The notes: generated from the letters alone by a model not told the origin. 64,000 nucleotides of DNA from Dyadobacter sp. UC 10 (GCF_008369915.1 NZ_VSRN01000001.1:6258501-6322500); one strand, 5' to 3'; shown: positions 27,301 to 35,844, numbered from the stretch's first letter. Numbers and translations: made by a program.

Positions 27301-28296
27301 CTTCCCAATATATTCGTCCGATTTTATCAGGTCAATTCCACAATGGACTTTCAACAGCAGGGTACAGGCATCGGGCTGTCGCTGGTCAAAGAACTGGTGG
27401 AGCTGCAGGGCGGGAGAATTGAGGTGACCAGCACATTGGGCGAAGGCGCCCGGTTTGAAATAACCCTCCCCTATAATCAGGCCCAGGCCAGAACAGAGGC
27501 TCCAAGAGCGATTGTCGGGTCGGCACATCAAGATGATACCCAAACGCCCAATATTCTGGTTGTAGAAGATAATCAGGAGCTGGCCGCCTACATTGCCGAC
27601 AGCCTGCCGCCCTCGTATTCGGTCGCGCTGGCCAAAAATGGGCAGGAAGGTTACGACGCTACCCTACGGATGCTCCCTGATCTGATCATCAGCGATGTCA
27701 TGATGCCCGTCATGGACGGTCTCACTTTCTGCGGGCAGGTAAAGCAGGACATCCGTACTTCGCATATTCCCGTAATCCTGCTTACGGCAAAAAGCTCGCA
27801 GGAAAGCAAGATAACAGGGCTAACCTACGGCGCCGACGACTATCTGACCAAACCCTTTCATGCTCAGGAACTGGCCCTCCGGGTACAGAACCTGCTGGAA
27901 CGGCAGAGAAGACAAAGAGAGTGGGTACAATCCCAGTTCAGCCAACCCAACGCCAGCCTGACGCCTAGCGAAGAAACGAATCCATTTTTGATAAAACTGT
28001 TTAATTTCTTCGAAGCAAACTTCGAGAATGCATTGTTTGGCGTCGATGATATTGTTGGTGAATTGGGAATGAGCCGTATGACCCTTTTCAGAAAAGTGAA
28101 AACGCTTACCGGGTACGCGCCCAGTGACCTGATCCGCAATTACCGGCTAAACCGAGCCACCGAGCTTTTGAAAAAAGGCGAATCAATTTCAGAAACCGCC
28201 TTCAAAGTCGGGTTTAACAGCCAGGCCTATTTTACAAAATGCTTCCGCGATTTCTACAACATGACCCCTTCCGAATTTATCAAAAAGCAGCCATAG
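24301..28296 (+). CDS. Hybrid two-component system (HTCS): periplasmic propeller sensor, kinase, receiver and AraC output in one chain
   Basis: ATG 24301 gives 1331 residues; TTG 24283 is the alternative start. An N-terminal membrane/signal segment (FCFILTTLSLLSSYF) leads to a long propeller sensor of Reg_prop repeats (for example DEKGFMWVATLDGFCRYDG). A Y_Y_Y domain follows near residues 680-780 and a membrane helix near 793-816. The kinase has H-box NITHDFRTP with His-843, N-box NLVANALKF, and G-boxes VADTGYGIP and GTGIGLSLV. The receiver ILVVEDNQE has Asp-1132 in LIISDVMMP and lysine in YLTKPF. The AraC double HTH ends the chain. Such proteins sense a periplasmic ligand, often an oligosaccharide, and regulate adjacent genes. 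Here the neighbours are T9SS surface proteins, not a glycan operon. All key catalytic residues are present. Confidence 0.95.
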   Translation: MDYFKIPFQQGLVCFTDYRNSFRQASTFCFILTTLSLLSSYFPPVRAQSFQLPVPEHIGDQQGLPQAFVSSITQDEKGFMWVATLDGFCRYDGDEFRLFQVLPGDSSGLSGPDVISIQTDRQGHLLIETQQDLDLFDPRSETFFKLSHQPFYKKYFKKLPVITYPDRRQRIWLSNNEGLSVIDLNTNDIKSYRHEPGNPQSLSHDTVVTILEDRKGSIWAATRDGLNRLDEKTGRFTHYQAQPDTPGNLPDNDILGLYERPDGQLVILSAGYFSLLDPSTQRIKSYPTDRGQSAIKRVQFATDKKGNTYFSQYGNLYRFNEREGVACILKQESNSTAIIGLFIDRSDVLWLGTSGSGIYKYNLKATSFQTSVYIRGFYEDLMKIGVGLSQEQIPVFPFLTSSYYFRYTLDGHNNLWFNIGGTPFHYVNTVTGKVTEVPLPISFNNQYPLSPVPLATDADGRVWVLYDSLALWYDAPAQKWKSFPHAIRLPDSDKEPVRAWNQTHILQFTVDQTALWIATDKKGLLRIDRKTGHAKQYLHNSRNPASLSSDLLFCLFADPEDANILWIGTFGSGLCKFDKTTGKSLIFNTGNGLPNNVIYAAIPDQQGNIWIATNRGLCRMNRKTLKKRTFTREDGILADEFNRFHFVHLPDDRILLGGLEGITAFYPSLILDDSYQPEVEITGIRVNNLALEPGPSSLIDSLSVQQVNEIKLKYHQNSLTVEFAGLQYDSHKSLQYRYQLVGLDDNWIYPKRGEAIYTNLTAGKYTLKLNTTNTIGAWSPHTRSLSIVISPPWWASWWAYLVYFLALVYAGYVLIRLYVKEKETQQLRAVDELKTRFFSNITHDFRTPLTLILGPVQQLRSVPDGHLMSPINLRYINVIERNARQLLQLVNQLLDLSKAEAKLLQVEAVRGNLVQFIKELLFSFQAQADEQQIQLSFHDENINHDYYFDAEKLERILYNLVANALKFTQQKGSISVCLTGKGNEVSLAVADTGYGIPAEKLPNIFVRFYQVNSTMDFQQQGTGIGLSLVKELVELQGGRIEVTSTLGEGARFEITLPYNQAQARTEAPRAIVGSAHQDDTQTPNILVVEDNQELAAYIADSLPPSYSVALAKNGQEGYDATLRMLPDLIISDVMMPVMDGLTFCGQVKQDIRTSHIPVILLTAKSSQESKITGLTYGADDYLTKPFHAQELALRVQNLLERQRRQREWVQSQFSQPNASLTPSEETNPFLIKLFNFFEANFENALFGVDDIVGELGMSRMTLFRKVKTLTGYAPSDLIRNYRLNRATELLKKGESISETAFKVGFNSQAYFTKCFRDFYNMTPSEFIKKQP

Positions 28297-28340
28297 CAAC
28301 GACCGCCCGAATGGCATTCCTCCCCGATCATTTTTCTTAA

Positions 28341-28368
28341 AAAACGGCTTCCCATCGCCGTTTTTTTT
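28341..28368 (+). terminator. Rho-independent terminator after the HTCS
   Basis: AAAACGGC and GCCGTTTT flank an 8-base loop and are followed by an eight-base T-run (28361-28368). The terminator begins 45 bp after the HTCS stop. Confidence 0.85.
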
Positions 28369-28459
28369 ACTTCAGGTCACCCCGCTTTTGAATGATCGAA
28401 ATATCACTACATCTCGCAATTTGCTCGCAAATATTGCCTGGAACGCGCTAATCGGGCTT

Positions 28460-28487
28460 TTTGATACAAAATTGATAGGATCTGTTA
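28460..28487 (+). promoter_or_regulatory. Phased TTGATA element, copy E
   Basis: Plus-strand site with TTGATA, TTGATA and CTGTTA at 11/10-bp phase. It differs from copy B at only a few positions over 28 bp. It lies 164 bp behind the HTCS stop and about 400 bp before the giant SBBP/PKD-like gene. A 44-codon frame starting at ATG 28594 lies between but has no recognisable product. Confidence 0.65.
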
Positions 28488-28888
28488 CGTAAATGATAAC
28501 GTTTGGCTACCCGAAAGGCTGACTTTTGTCACCGTCGTTCACGCTATGCACAGATCATCTTTTGTATCGGGCTGAACGCTTCGAAAGCAATGAATGATTA
28601 CAAAAATTCGCGTAAAAACCTGCATTCGATTAGCTGTAACCAAATGCACCTCCATTCGTAAAAATAGTTTCTGTGATGCATTAAACTCAAAACCTGCCTA
28701 TGTAAAAACCAGCAACCAAAGAACTTGAAAAAGTTAAGAAAATCAATTGAAGCAAATTCCGGTCTGTCAAGCTCTTATTTTACAACTCATGGCCGTTGAA
28801 GCGGTTATAAACGCTGCTTGGATTTAGTCCATAACATGTATTGACGCTTCGTGACTTTAGTACAATTTATTAATAACTAATCGTAAAA
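28488..28888. other. Long leader region before the giant surface protein gene
   Basis: No convincing gene. The only frame with an ATG (28594-28728) encodes a 44-residue basic, cysteine-containing peptide without a Shine-Dalgarno sequence. The region may be a long 5' leader or hold the true promoter of the gene at 28889. Confidence 0.4.
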
Positions 28889-31800
28889 ATGTTGATAAAA
28901 AAAATACGACAACTTGGGGCCCTAATGATATTATATCTTGGGTTGGCCCCCATGCTTTTCGCCCAGGAATCCATAGGACTAGAGTGGATCAAGGGTTTTC
29001 AGGGAGCAAATGTTCAATCCCACTCAATTACCCGGGACGCACAGGGTAATTTTTTAATTGCAGGAAGTTTTAATGGAGCAACAGACTTTGATCCGGGGCC
29101 TGGGACTTATACACTCACAAATGATGGTAGAGAAGAACCCTTTGTAGTAAAACTGGACCCCTCCGGCAATTTTATCCGGGTCATGGCAATGAAGGGGCAG
29201 TCTATAGGGAGTGGTCGCGCATATGGGATTGCTCTCGATGCCGCCGGAAACATATACCTTACGGGATACTTTCTGGGAGCGGTCGATTTTGACCCGGGAC
29301 CAGGCACGCATATAGTCTCTTCTCAGGCGATAGGTAATTCAGCTATTTTTGTTCAGAAACTGAATGCCGACGGAAACCTTCTCTGGGTTAAGGCGATGGA
29401 TTCGGGTCAAACCAGTGAAGGGAACAAAGTTCAGGTGGATGCAGCCGGGAATGTGTATTCAACCGGGTATTTCAGAGGTTCGGCTGATTTTGACCCAGGA
29501 ACCGGAACCCATATAATGCAATCAAACAGCACCATTTCGGGAGCCGGCAATACTTATATCCAAAAACTGGACACGGAAGGAAATTTCGTTTGGGCAAAGA
29601 GCTTTGGCGCGACAGGCACCGAAAACAGAAGTGAAGCAAACGCTATCGCCCTGGATGGCAGCGGCAATGTTTATACGACCGGTATATTTAGCGGGACGAT
29701 TGACTTTGATCCGGGCACCGGTACCCAGGAGCTGAGCCAGGAAGGCGGCGCAACGAATACCTTCATTCAGAAGATGAATGCGGACGGCAATTTTCTTTGG
29801 GCCAAAAGTATCAAAGGAAGCACATCCGCAGGTGAAGGAATTAAGACGGATGCCGGACAAAATGTACTTATCGCAGGTAGCTTCAGTGGCACAGCGGACT
29901 TCGATCCCGGAACAGGCACCAGCAATCTTAGCGACGGGCCTGGTTTCGTGCAGAAACTGAGTGCAGACGGCAATTTTGTTTGGGCCAAAACCTTGACAGG
30001 CACGGGTAGAGGCGTCGATACGGATGCTGGCAGTGTATATGTGGCCAATGGGAATGCCGTACAAAAGCTGAATGCAGATGGTACCATCGCCTGGCAAAAG
30101 GGGTTGAACGGCAGCGCCGTTGCCAGAGCCGTTCAAGTTGACGGTGACGGCAATGTGTATTTCACAGGATCTAATACCGGCACTATTACCGGTGAGGGCG
30201 CCTGCAATTACACGTTGAACGCGGGCGGTTTTCTTGCAAAATTGAATGAGGAAGAGTTTCCCGAAGGTTTTGCTATCTCGGCCAATACCCTGTCCCCACG
30301 CGAGCAGACAACCTGTGTGCTGGGGATTCCCGATGTGATTGTCGGATCTGATGTACAGATCACTGCCCCGGCAGGGGATTCACGCGCACTGACTTATCAG
30401 TGGCAGGTAGGAACCTCCGCTACAGGCCCATGGACAGACATAGCCGGTGAAATTTTCAAAGACCTGCAACCCCTTTCAGGTAATGAAACACGCTGGTACC
30501 GTCGCCAAGTAAAGGCTGTATCGGCTTTTTGCGAGCTGGTAAATTTAAATAACTCTGCCGTAGCAACCGTGACTGTCAATGCCCAGGTTGCGCCCATCGC
30601 CAATGCCGACGGGCCGCTATGGTATGTCTGCGAAGATGGCGACAATACGGTTACACTCAACGGCTCAGCAACGAACGGTGACGGGAACTACACCTACACC
30701 TGGTATCTGGGAAGCCCTGTATACGGTACGGAGGTGGGATCGGCTGCCGCCTTTACCACACCGGCCATTACTAGTACCACCACATATACCCTGCAGGTTA
30801 AGGACGGAAACGGCTGTACTGACATTGAGCAGGTCACCATCGCTCCCGCCATTGCCCAGGCCGGTCCCGACAAGTCGTTTTGTCAGGCAGACCAGGGTGT
30901 TCAAATCGGGACTCCTCCCATTGCCGACCCTAATATCACTTATACATGGGAGGTGCTGTCGGGGACAACCGGCAGCTTGAGCTGCACGAACTGTGCGCAA
31001 CCCATTGCCGAACCAACCGAGGATACCGAATACCAACTTACGGTAACAGTAAAGCAAAAAGACAATACCGAGTGCTCCAGCACCAACACCGTGTGGGTAA
31101 GGACGCTCAGCGCACCAAACAACTTGCTGGAATTTGCGGGAACTGATAAAACGATTTGTCAGGGTGAAACTGTCGTACTCGGGGGGGACAGCGCAGGCAC
31201 AGGATATACTTACACCTGGTCGACCGGCCAATACCTGAGCAGCGCTTCTACTTACAATCCTAGGTTTGACGCCGGTACCGCACATGCGATTTGCCCGGTG
31301 ATCTATACCGTAACGGCAACAAAGGACGGCTGTTCGTTTACAGATGAAGTGAAAGTGTCGGTTATTGAATCAGACATCGACTTTGCGGACGACACAAGAT
31401 GCGGGCCGCGCTGGGTACGTTCCAGAGAGGCGGTTAACTATAATTGCGACGAAGCAACGTATGCATGGAGCCGAGTAAGCGGTACGGGGAGCATTCAGGA
31501 AACCCGGAACAACGGCCGGGAGGCGTACCTTGTCAGTACAGAAGGCAACAGTATTTTCAGGCGGACGGTCACACTCAACGGTGTTTCGTGTTCAGCAGAT
31601 ATAGAAATCATACCATGTGTAGATGGAGAAATCTGCGAATTTGAACTCATTACTGTGTCCGACCAGGGATGCCCCAAGGTATTCGGTAATTTTGCCGAAA
31701 TTAAAGTCGGGACCAAATACATCGACCCAAGTGCGTATAACTTTAAATGGGGCCCCTCAAACATGGTAGACAATGATACTGCCAAAATCGTAACCATTAC

Positions 31801-34177
31801 CAACAACAGTCCGTTTACCCTTACCCTAACGTTGACTAACAAAACCAATCCAGCCATTCAGTGCAACCAAACGCTTGAGGTGAACACGCCCAGCTGGACC
31901 CTGCCCGACTTTAACATGGCAGGCGGTGCAGGCTGTGCCGGTACCCCGATTACGATCGGAGCGGCCGATGCAGGTGGATTCAGCTACCAGTGGACTGGTG
32001 ATCAAATTAATGCATTAAGTGATCCTTCGATATCCAACCCGGTTGTGACTGTCAATGAAGCTACCGTCTACACAGTCGTAGTGACTGAGGATGCCAGCGG
32101 CTGTACCAGCACCTACACAGTCCCCGTGGATGTCAGCACAATTGTCGTTAATGCCGGCCCCGACCGCGCTGTTTGTAACGGCGGAACTGCCACACTCGGC
32201 CTTCCCGCACCTGCCGGGACTAACTGGATCTATCATTGGGAACCTGAAGACGCGGCATGGACAAACGGTACCGACGGCAGCCAAGCCCAGCCTCAGGTCA
32301 TATTTGCGGTCGCTGCGCCTCAAACGTTCACCGTTACCGCAACAGATACGCTCACAGGCTGTACAGCAACCGACTCGGTAGTGGTAAGAAACGAACAGGA
32401 AGAAGATGAATACAGCGGCGCCGACCAAGAGATTTGTCAGGGGCAATCTACAACATTGGGCACCGAGGCTATTCCGGGTGCAACCTATGCATGGTTTGAA
32501 GCAGACGGGACAACCCCCGCCACAGGATTGAGCTGCACCACCTGCGCGCGACCTAGTTATTCAAACGCACTGGAAACAAAGACCTTTGTTGTAAAAGTCT
32601 CCTTTGGCGAAACCTGTACGACACCGCTCTCGGCAAATGTAACAATTACCGTTACTCCCCGCCCAGCATCGATCGATCTTGCCGACGTGAATTTGTGTGA
32701 AGAGGAAAGCGTCCAGATCGGATATGGGAACGGCACCAATCCAGCCGCACCCGAAAACGCTATGTTCCAATGGTCGCCGGCTACGGGGTTGAGCGATCCT
32801 AATGTCGCCAATCCTACCGCAACAGTTACTCAGGAAATCATCTACACCGTCACGGTTGACATGATTGGCCCGGCCGGTTGCTCTTTCAGAGAACAAGTGC
32901 GGATAAGTCCTCTGGCAAATGCAGGGCCTGATCAGGTTATCTGCGCTGGAGAGACCGTTGTACTGGGCGCGACGGCAGTAACAGGGGTCACTTATGCCTG
33001 GACAGGGGCTGGAATTGTCGGCCCAAACAATGTGGCAAACCCTACCGTTCGCCCTGCCAGCACGACGACTTATACCATGACGGCAACGAATGCGGATGGT
33101 TGCGAAAGCACCCGGGAAGTTACCGTAACAGTGAACACACCTGTAGATTTTAACATCACAGGTAATACAACGATCTGCGAAGGCGGCGTGGCCACAGTCG
33201 GTATTCAAGGCACAGTGCCTCCGAACACACTTTGGGAGTGGAGCCCAAGAACTGGTGTACAAGACCCCACCAACCCCAATACACAAATTGCCGCGACCAG
33301 TACGCAAACCTACAGACTGACCCAAACCAATTCAGTTTCGGGCTGTACAAATGCCAAGGAAGTCGTCATAGTCGTAAACCCAGGGATCGATGTGACTTCA
33401 GCAAATTTGAAATTGTGCCCAGATCAGTCGAAAGCAATCACTCTGAATGTTACATCAGGTTCTGGCAATTATCAATATCGTTGGACACCTTCAGAATTCC
33501 TTTCCGACGCGAACATTGCTAATCCAACTGTGACCCCTTCTGTCGATCGCACCTATTCTGTTACCGTAACAGACCTTGCCTCTGGATGTCAGTTTGTAAG
33601 AACAGTTGAAGTGGATGTCCTGACAGAGGAAGAATGTGTGGAATTACCGGTGACATTAATATCCTTTGATGTAAAGAAAGAGGGAACAACGGCCCAAATG
33701 ACGTGGAAAACTGCCTCAGAAGTGAATAGTAGCCATTTCGATATAGAAAGAAGTGGCAATGGACGCGAATGGGCGGCGATCGGACGGGTGTCTGCAGCCG
33801 GAGATGACGTCCAAACCAATTCGTATACCTTTACAGACACCGAACCGGTTGAAGGAATAAACTACTACCGGCTTAAAATGGTCGACAGGGACAGCACCTT
33901 TGCGTACAGCGCCATTCGGAGCGGCAGTTTTGAGAGGACCACCGAAACTACTGTTTTCCCCAACCCGGTGTCTGATATACTGCATATCAGGACCAGCGAT
34001 TGGAAAAACGTGAGCCGGATAGACATCCTGAATGCAGGTGGACTGACAGTCTACCAGTCCCAGGAAATCCCTTACGAAGAGGTGAACATTACCAAATTGC
34101 CACAAGGCACTTATCTGGTGAAAGTAACCCGGAAAAATGGGTCCGTGGCAGTCCGCAAAATTGTGATCGCCAGGTAA
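28889..34177 (+). CDS. Giant SBBP-repeat / PKD-like surface protein with T9SS type A sorting domain
   Basis: 1762 residues. A signal peptide (LMILYLGLAPMLFAQ) precedes about 430 residues of SBBP beta-propeller repeats marked by DFDPGPGT or DFDPGTGT followed by FVQKLxxDGNFxWAK. From about residue 470 to 1590 there are PKD-like/Ig-like modules with recurring pairs of cysteines (CxGTPxxIGxxxxxGFxYxWxP and NPxVTVTxxTxYTVTVTxxxSGC). The last 180 residues are the VTLISFDVKKEG module and a T9SS domain (TVFPNPVSDILHI ... VRKIVIAR). It should be secreted as a long rod carrying a propeller head. Its Ig-like stalk is closely related to that of the 2304-residue protein at 44.1-51.0 kb, while the heads differ. 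It is flanked by the HTCS and the stand-alone AraC protein. Confidence 0.92.
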   Translation: MLIKKIRQLGALMILYLGLAPMLFAQESIGLEWIKGFQGANVQSHSITRDAQGNFLIAGSFNGATDFDPGPGTYTLTNDGREEPFVVKLDPSGNFIRVMAMKGQSIGSGRAYGIALDAAGNIYLTGYFLGAVDFDPGPGTHIVSSQAIGNSAIFVQKLNADGNLLWVKAMDSGQTSEGNKVQVDAAGNVYSTGYFRGSADFDPGTGTHIMQSNSTISGAGNTYIQKLDTEGNFVWAKSFGATGTENRSEANAIALDGSGNVYTTGIFSGTIDFDPGTGTQELSQEGGATNTFIQKMNADGNFLWAKSIKGSTSAGEGIKTDAGQNVLIAGSFSGTADFDPGTGTSNLSDGPGFVQKLSADGNFVWAKTLTGTGRGVDTDAGSVYVANGNAVQKLNADGTIAWQKGLNGSAVARAVQVDGDGNVYFTGSNTGTITGEGACNYTLNAGGFLAKLNEEEFPEGFAISANTLSPREQTTCVLGIPDVIVGSDVQITAPAGDSRALTYQWQVGTSATGPWTDIAGEIFKDLQPLSGNETRWYRRQVKAVSAFCELVNLNNSAVATVTVNAQVAPIANADGPLWYVCEDGDNTVTLNGSATNGDGNYTYTWYLGSPVYGTEVGSAAAFTTPAITSTTTYTLQVKDGNGCTDIEQVTIAPAIAQAGPDKSFCQADQGVQIGTPPIADPNITYTWEVLSGTTGSLSCTNCAQPIAEPTEDTEYQLTVTVKQKDNTECSSTNTVWVRTLSAPNNLLEFAGTDKTICQGETVVLGGDSAGTGYTYTWSTGQYLSSASTYNPRFDAGTAHAICPVIYTVTATKDGCSFTDEVKVSVIESDIDFADDTRCGPRWVRSREAVNYNCDEATYAWSRVSGTGSIQETRNNGREAYLVSTEGNSIFRRTVTLNGVSCSADIEIIPCVDGEICEFELITVSDQGCPKVFGNFAEIKVGTKYIDPSAYNFKWGPSNMVDNDTAKIVTITNNSPFTLTLTLTNKTNPAIQCNQTLEVNTPSWTLPDFNMAGGAGCAGTPITIGAADAGGFSYQWTGDQINALSDPSISNPVVTVNEATVYTVVVTEDASGCTSTYTVPVDVSTIVVNAGPDRAVCNGGTATLGLPAPAGTNWIYHWEPEDAAWTNGTDGSQAQPQVIFAVAAPQTFTVTATDTLTGCTATDSVVVRNEQEEDEYSGADQEICQGQSTTLGTEAIPGATYAWFEADGTTPATGLSCTTCARPSYSNALETKTFVVKVSFGETCTTPLSANVTITVTPRPASIDLADVNLCEEESVQIGYGNGTNPAAPENAMFQWSPATGLSDPNVANPTATVTQEIIYTVTVDMIGPAGCSFREQVRISPLANAGPDQVICAGETVVLGATAVTGVTYAWTGAGIVGPNNVANPTVRPASTTTYTMTATNADGCESTREVTVTVNTPVDFNITGNTTICEGGVATVGIQGTVPPNTLWEWSPRTGVQDPTNPNTQIAATSTQTYRLTQTNSVSGCTNAKEVVIVVNPGIDVTSANLKLCPDQSKAITLNVTSGSGNYQYRWTPSEFLSDANIANPTVTPSVDRTYSVTVTDLASGCQFVRTVEVDVLTEEECVELPVTLISFDVKKEGTTAQMTWKTASEVNSSHFDIERSGNGREWAAIGRVSAAGDDVQTNSYTFTDTEPVEGINYYRLKMVDRDSTFAYSAIRSGSFERTTETTVFPNPVSDILHIRTSDWKNVSRIDILNAGGLTVYQSQEIPYEEVNITKLPQGTYLVKVTRKNGSVAVRKIVIAR

Positions 34178-34185
34178 AAGGAATC

Positions 34186-34222
34186 ACACTGTATACACAC
34201 TTTTTAAACACTGTATACACAT
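34186..34222. repeat. Two direct copies of ACACTGTATACACA, 22 bp apart
   Basis: Copies begin at 34186 and 34208 and each includes the palindrome TGTATACA. Two helical turns separate them. They lie between the stop of the giant gene and its terminator and so could bind a dimeric protein or be processing sites. Confidence 0.5.
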
Positions 34223-34241
34223 TAGCTAAAGTTGATTGCCA

Positions 34242-34276
34242 CAGAGACTGTCCTGACCTGGACAGTCTCTGTTTTT
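34242..34276 (+). terminator. Strong rho-independent terminator after the giant surface protein
   Basis: A perfect 12-bp stem CAGAGACTGTCC (34242-34253) pairs with 34260-34271 around a 6-base loop and is followed by TTTTT. Confidence 0.92.
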
Positions 34277-34419
34277 AACTTACTTTTAGTGTTTAAAGAA
34301 GATTTTATTGAAAATTTTCCAGTTTACCCTACCCAAAAAATCGAAAAACCTACACTACAATCCCCGAAAAGAACTTTCAGAACCGCTGTATAAACAAGCT
34401 CTCCTAAACATAACGCGCT

Positions 34420-34890
34420 ATGGAACACGATGATCTTATCTTTAAATCACTTGAAATTCTACATTCGTTAACAAAACCTGAAAGAGACTTTCTCCTTTTG
34501 CTCCTAGCAAAGCCCACACACAGTATCCCGCCAGAGGCCGACAGACGATTGATACATCCGGCGAAAGTAAATCCGTTTCTGAAAAAACTGTTTAAAATCC
34601 TGCGTGTGCGGTTTAGCGATCCTTTCTTTGGCATCAAAGATCTCAGTACCGAATTCAGCATGAGCAGGATGACCATTTTCAGGAAAGTAAAATCCCATAC
34701 CGGATATGCGACCAGTGACCTAATCCGGAATTATCGTCTCACGCGGGCCAGAGAGCTTTTGAAAAAAGAACATTCGGTTTCAGATACTGCCCGCAAAGCC
34801 GGGTTCAAAAGCCAGGCATATTTCAGCAAATGTTTCAGGGACCGCTACAAAATAACACCTTCGGGTTTCATTCAGCAATACAAAAAATGA
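34420..34890 (+). CDS. Stand-alone AraC-type DNA-binding protein, paralogue of the HTCS output domain
   Basis: 156 residues. From residue 49 on it aligns without gaps to the HTCS C-terminus: NPFLKKLF, then MSRMTIFRKVKSHTGYATSD against MSRMTLFRKVKTLTGYAPSD, then FKSQAYFSKCFRDRYKITPS against FNSQAYFTKCFRDFYNMTPS. It has no receiver, kinase or ligand domain. The first 48 residues (EHDDLIFKSLEILHSL ...) are charged and unlike the HTCS. Because the recognition helices are nearly the same, it should bind the same DNA sites as the HTCS and could act as a competitor or constitutive activator. A copy of the TTGATA element lies 80 bp behind its stop. Confidence 0.85.
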   Translation: MEHDDLIFKSLEILHSLTKPERDFLLLLLAKPTHSIPPEADRRLIHPAKVNPFLKKLFKILRVRFSDPFFGIKDLSTEFSMSRMTIFRKVKSHTGYATSDLIRNYRLTRARELLKKEHSVSDTARKAGFKSQAYFSKCFRDRYKITPSGFIQQYKK

Positions 34891-34970
34891 CGGTCCTGCG
34901 GCATTTTATTGAATGGCAGCTTTTAGTAACTGCAACAGGAATCAAACAACAAAATAACCCAGCAGGCTCA

Positions 34971-34998
34971 GTTGATACTAAATTGATAAGACTTGTTA
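34971..34998 (+). promoter_or_regulatory. Phased TTGATA element, copy F
   Basis: Plus-strand site with TTGATA, TTGATA and TTGTTA in 11/10-bp phase. It lies behind the small AraC gene and 107 bp before the ATG of a small membrane protein (35105), in a position that mirrors copy E behind the HTCS. Confidence 0.6.
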
Positions 34999-35104
34999 CA
35001 TCCCTGACGATATTTTCTTCTTAGAATCCCGATTTTTACCCATGTGCATCACACATGAAATCCGGCGCATGTACTTACTAATTAAACAGAAGACATCACT
35101 AGAT

Positions 35105-35257
35105 ATGAGATCCAAAAACTTCGCCATGGCTCTTAAGTGGATAATATTCCTCCCTTGCATTTTACCGCTTTGTCTCGTTTACGGCATCATCCACGGAACC
35201 GCAAATATGGTTAAAAAGATGTTGTGGAGCATGTGGAACGATGTTAGCGGTAATTGA
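35105..35257 (+). CDS. Small single-span membrane protein, 50 aa
   Basis: ATG 35105 gives a basic start (MRSKNFAMALK), one hydrophobic helix (WIIFLPCILPLCLVYGIIHG) and a short polar tail ending DVSGN. The frame is open from 35042, but the earlier residues are not convincing. It lies downstream of element F and could be its target. No family is recognised. Confidence 0.4.
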   Translation: MRSKNFAMALKWIIFLPCILPLCLVYGIIHGTANMVKKMLWSMWNDVSGN

Positions 35258-35438
35258 TGTGGTTCCGTTTGGCTTTACACTTTGCAAATACAAGTACTAA
35301 GTGTCAGAAAATAATGACTCGACCGGGCCTATCGGCTCCTTCACAAGGCTGGAACTGATATGATTTCCTGAAATACTCCCTAATCACTGGACAGCTAACG
35401 GTTGATATTAAATTTTAAGTTAAGCCCCTTCCAGGTTT

Positions 35439-35578
35439 TCAGACGGTTGAAAGTAGAGTTTCCGGTTTTTCTCGGTTTAAATCAACAAATTCCTTCGGGT
35501 AATCATTCAGTGCGCTATGTGGCCTGAAGTGATTGTATTCCCAACGAAAATCTTCTATTTCCTCTCGTACGTCATGTC
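35439..35578 (-). pseudogene. IS3-family transposase, C-terminal scar
   Basis: The minus-strand frame ends in a stop at 35439-35441 and encodes REEIEDFRWEYNHFRPHSAL, then NDYPKEFVDLNREKP. This is the hallmark end of IS3-type DDE transposases (Wxx-YN-x-x-RPHSAL-x-x-x-x-P-x-EF). Sequence upstream of 35578 is unrelated, so only the last 45 codons or so remain. No terminal inverted repeats were identified. It shows past IS activity between the surface-protein locus and aqpZ. Confidence 0.8.
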
Positions 35579-35680
35579 AAGCAAGACCATCGAACAACGA
35601 GCTGTTGCCGCGAGACTTTAACCTTTAAATTATCAACGACTAAATACTGACTTGCATGAATAAAAATGCGTGTAAAAAAG

Positions 35681-35708
35681 CACCTCCCGACAAGAAGCCG
35701 GGAGGTGT
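35681..35708 (-). terminator. Terminator hairpin downstream of aqpZ
   Basis: CACCTCCCG (35681-35689) pairs with CGGGAGGTG (35700-35708). On the minus strand it is followed by CTTTTTTAC, which fits a terminator for the aquaporin transcript 137 bp farther downstream of its stop. Confidence 0.8.
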
Positions 35709-35844
35709 TTGCATTACTACTCAACGTGTACCCTTATCTAAAAGGGAATATCATATAAGATTTTCAGCGATGTCATAACATCTATTCATGCGGCTGTTTG
35801 GACGCGTTCTGTAATGCAGACGGCAATGCCGCCTTCCGAGGGTC

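Noticed and set aside
32561..33325. Minus-strand 254-codon open frame
   Set aside because: Antisense of the Ig-like modules at 28.9-34.2 kb; repeats in the sense gene create long frames on the other strand.
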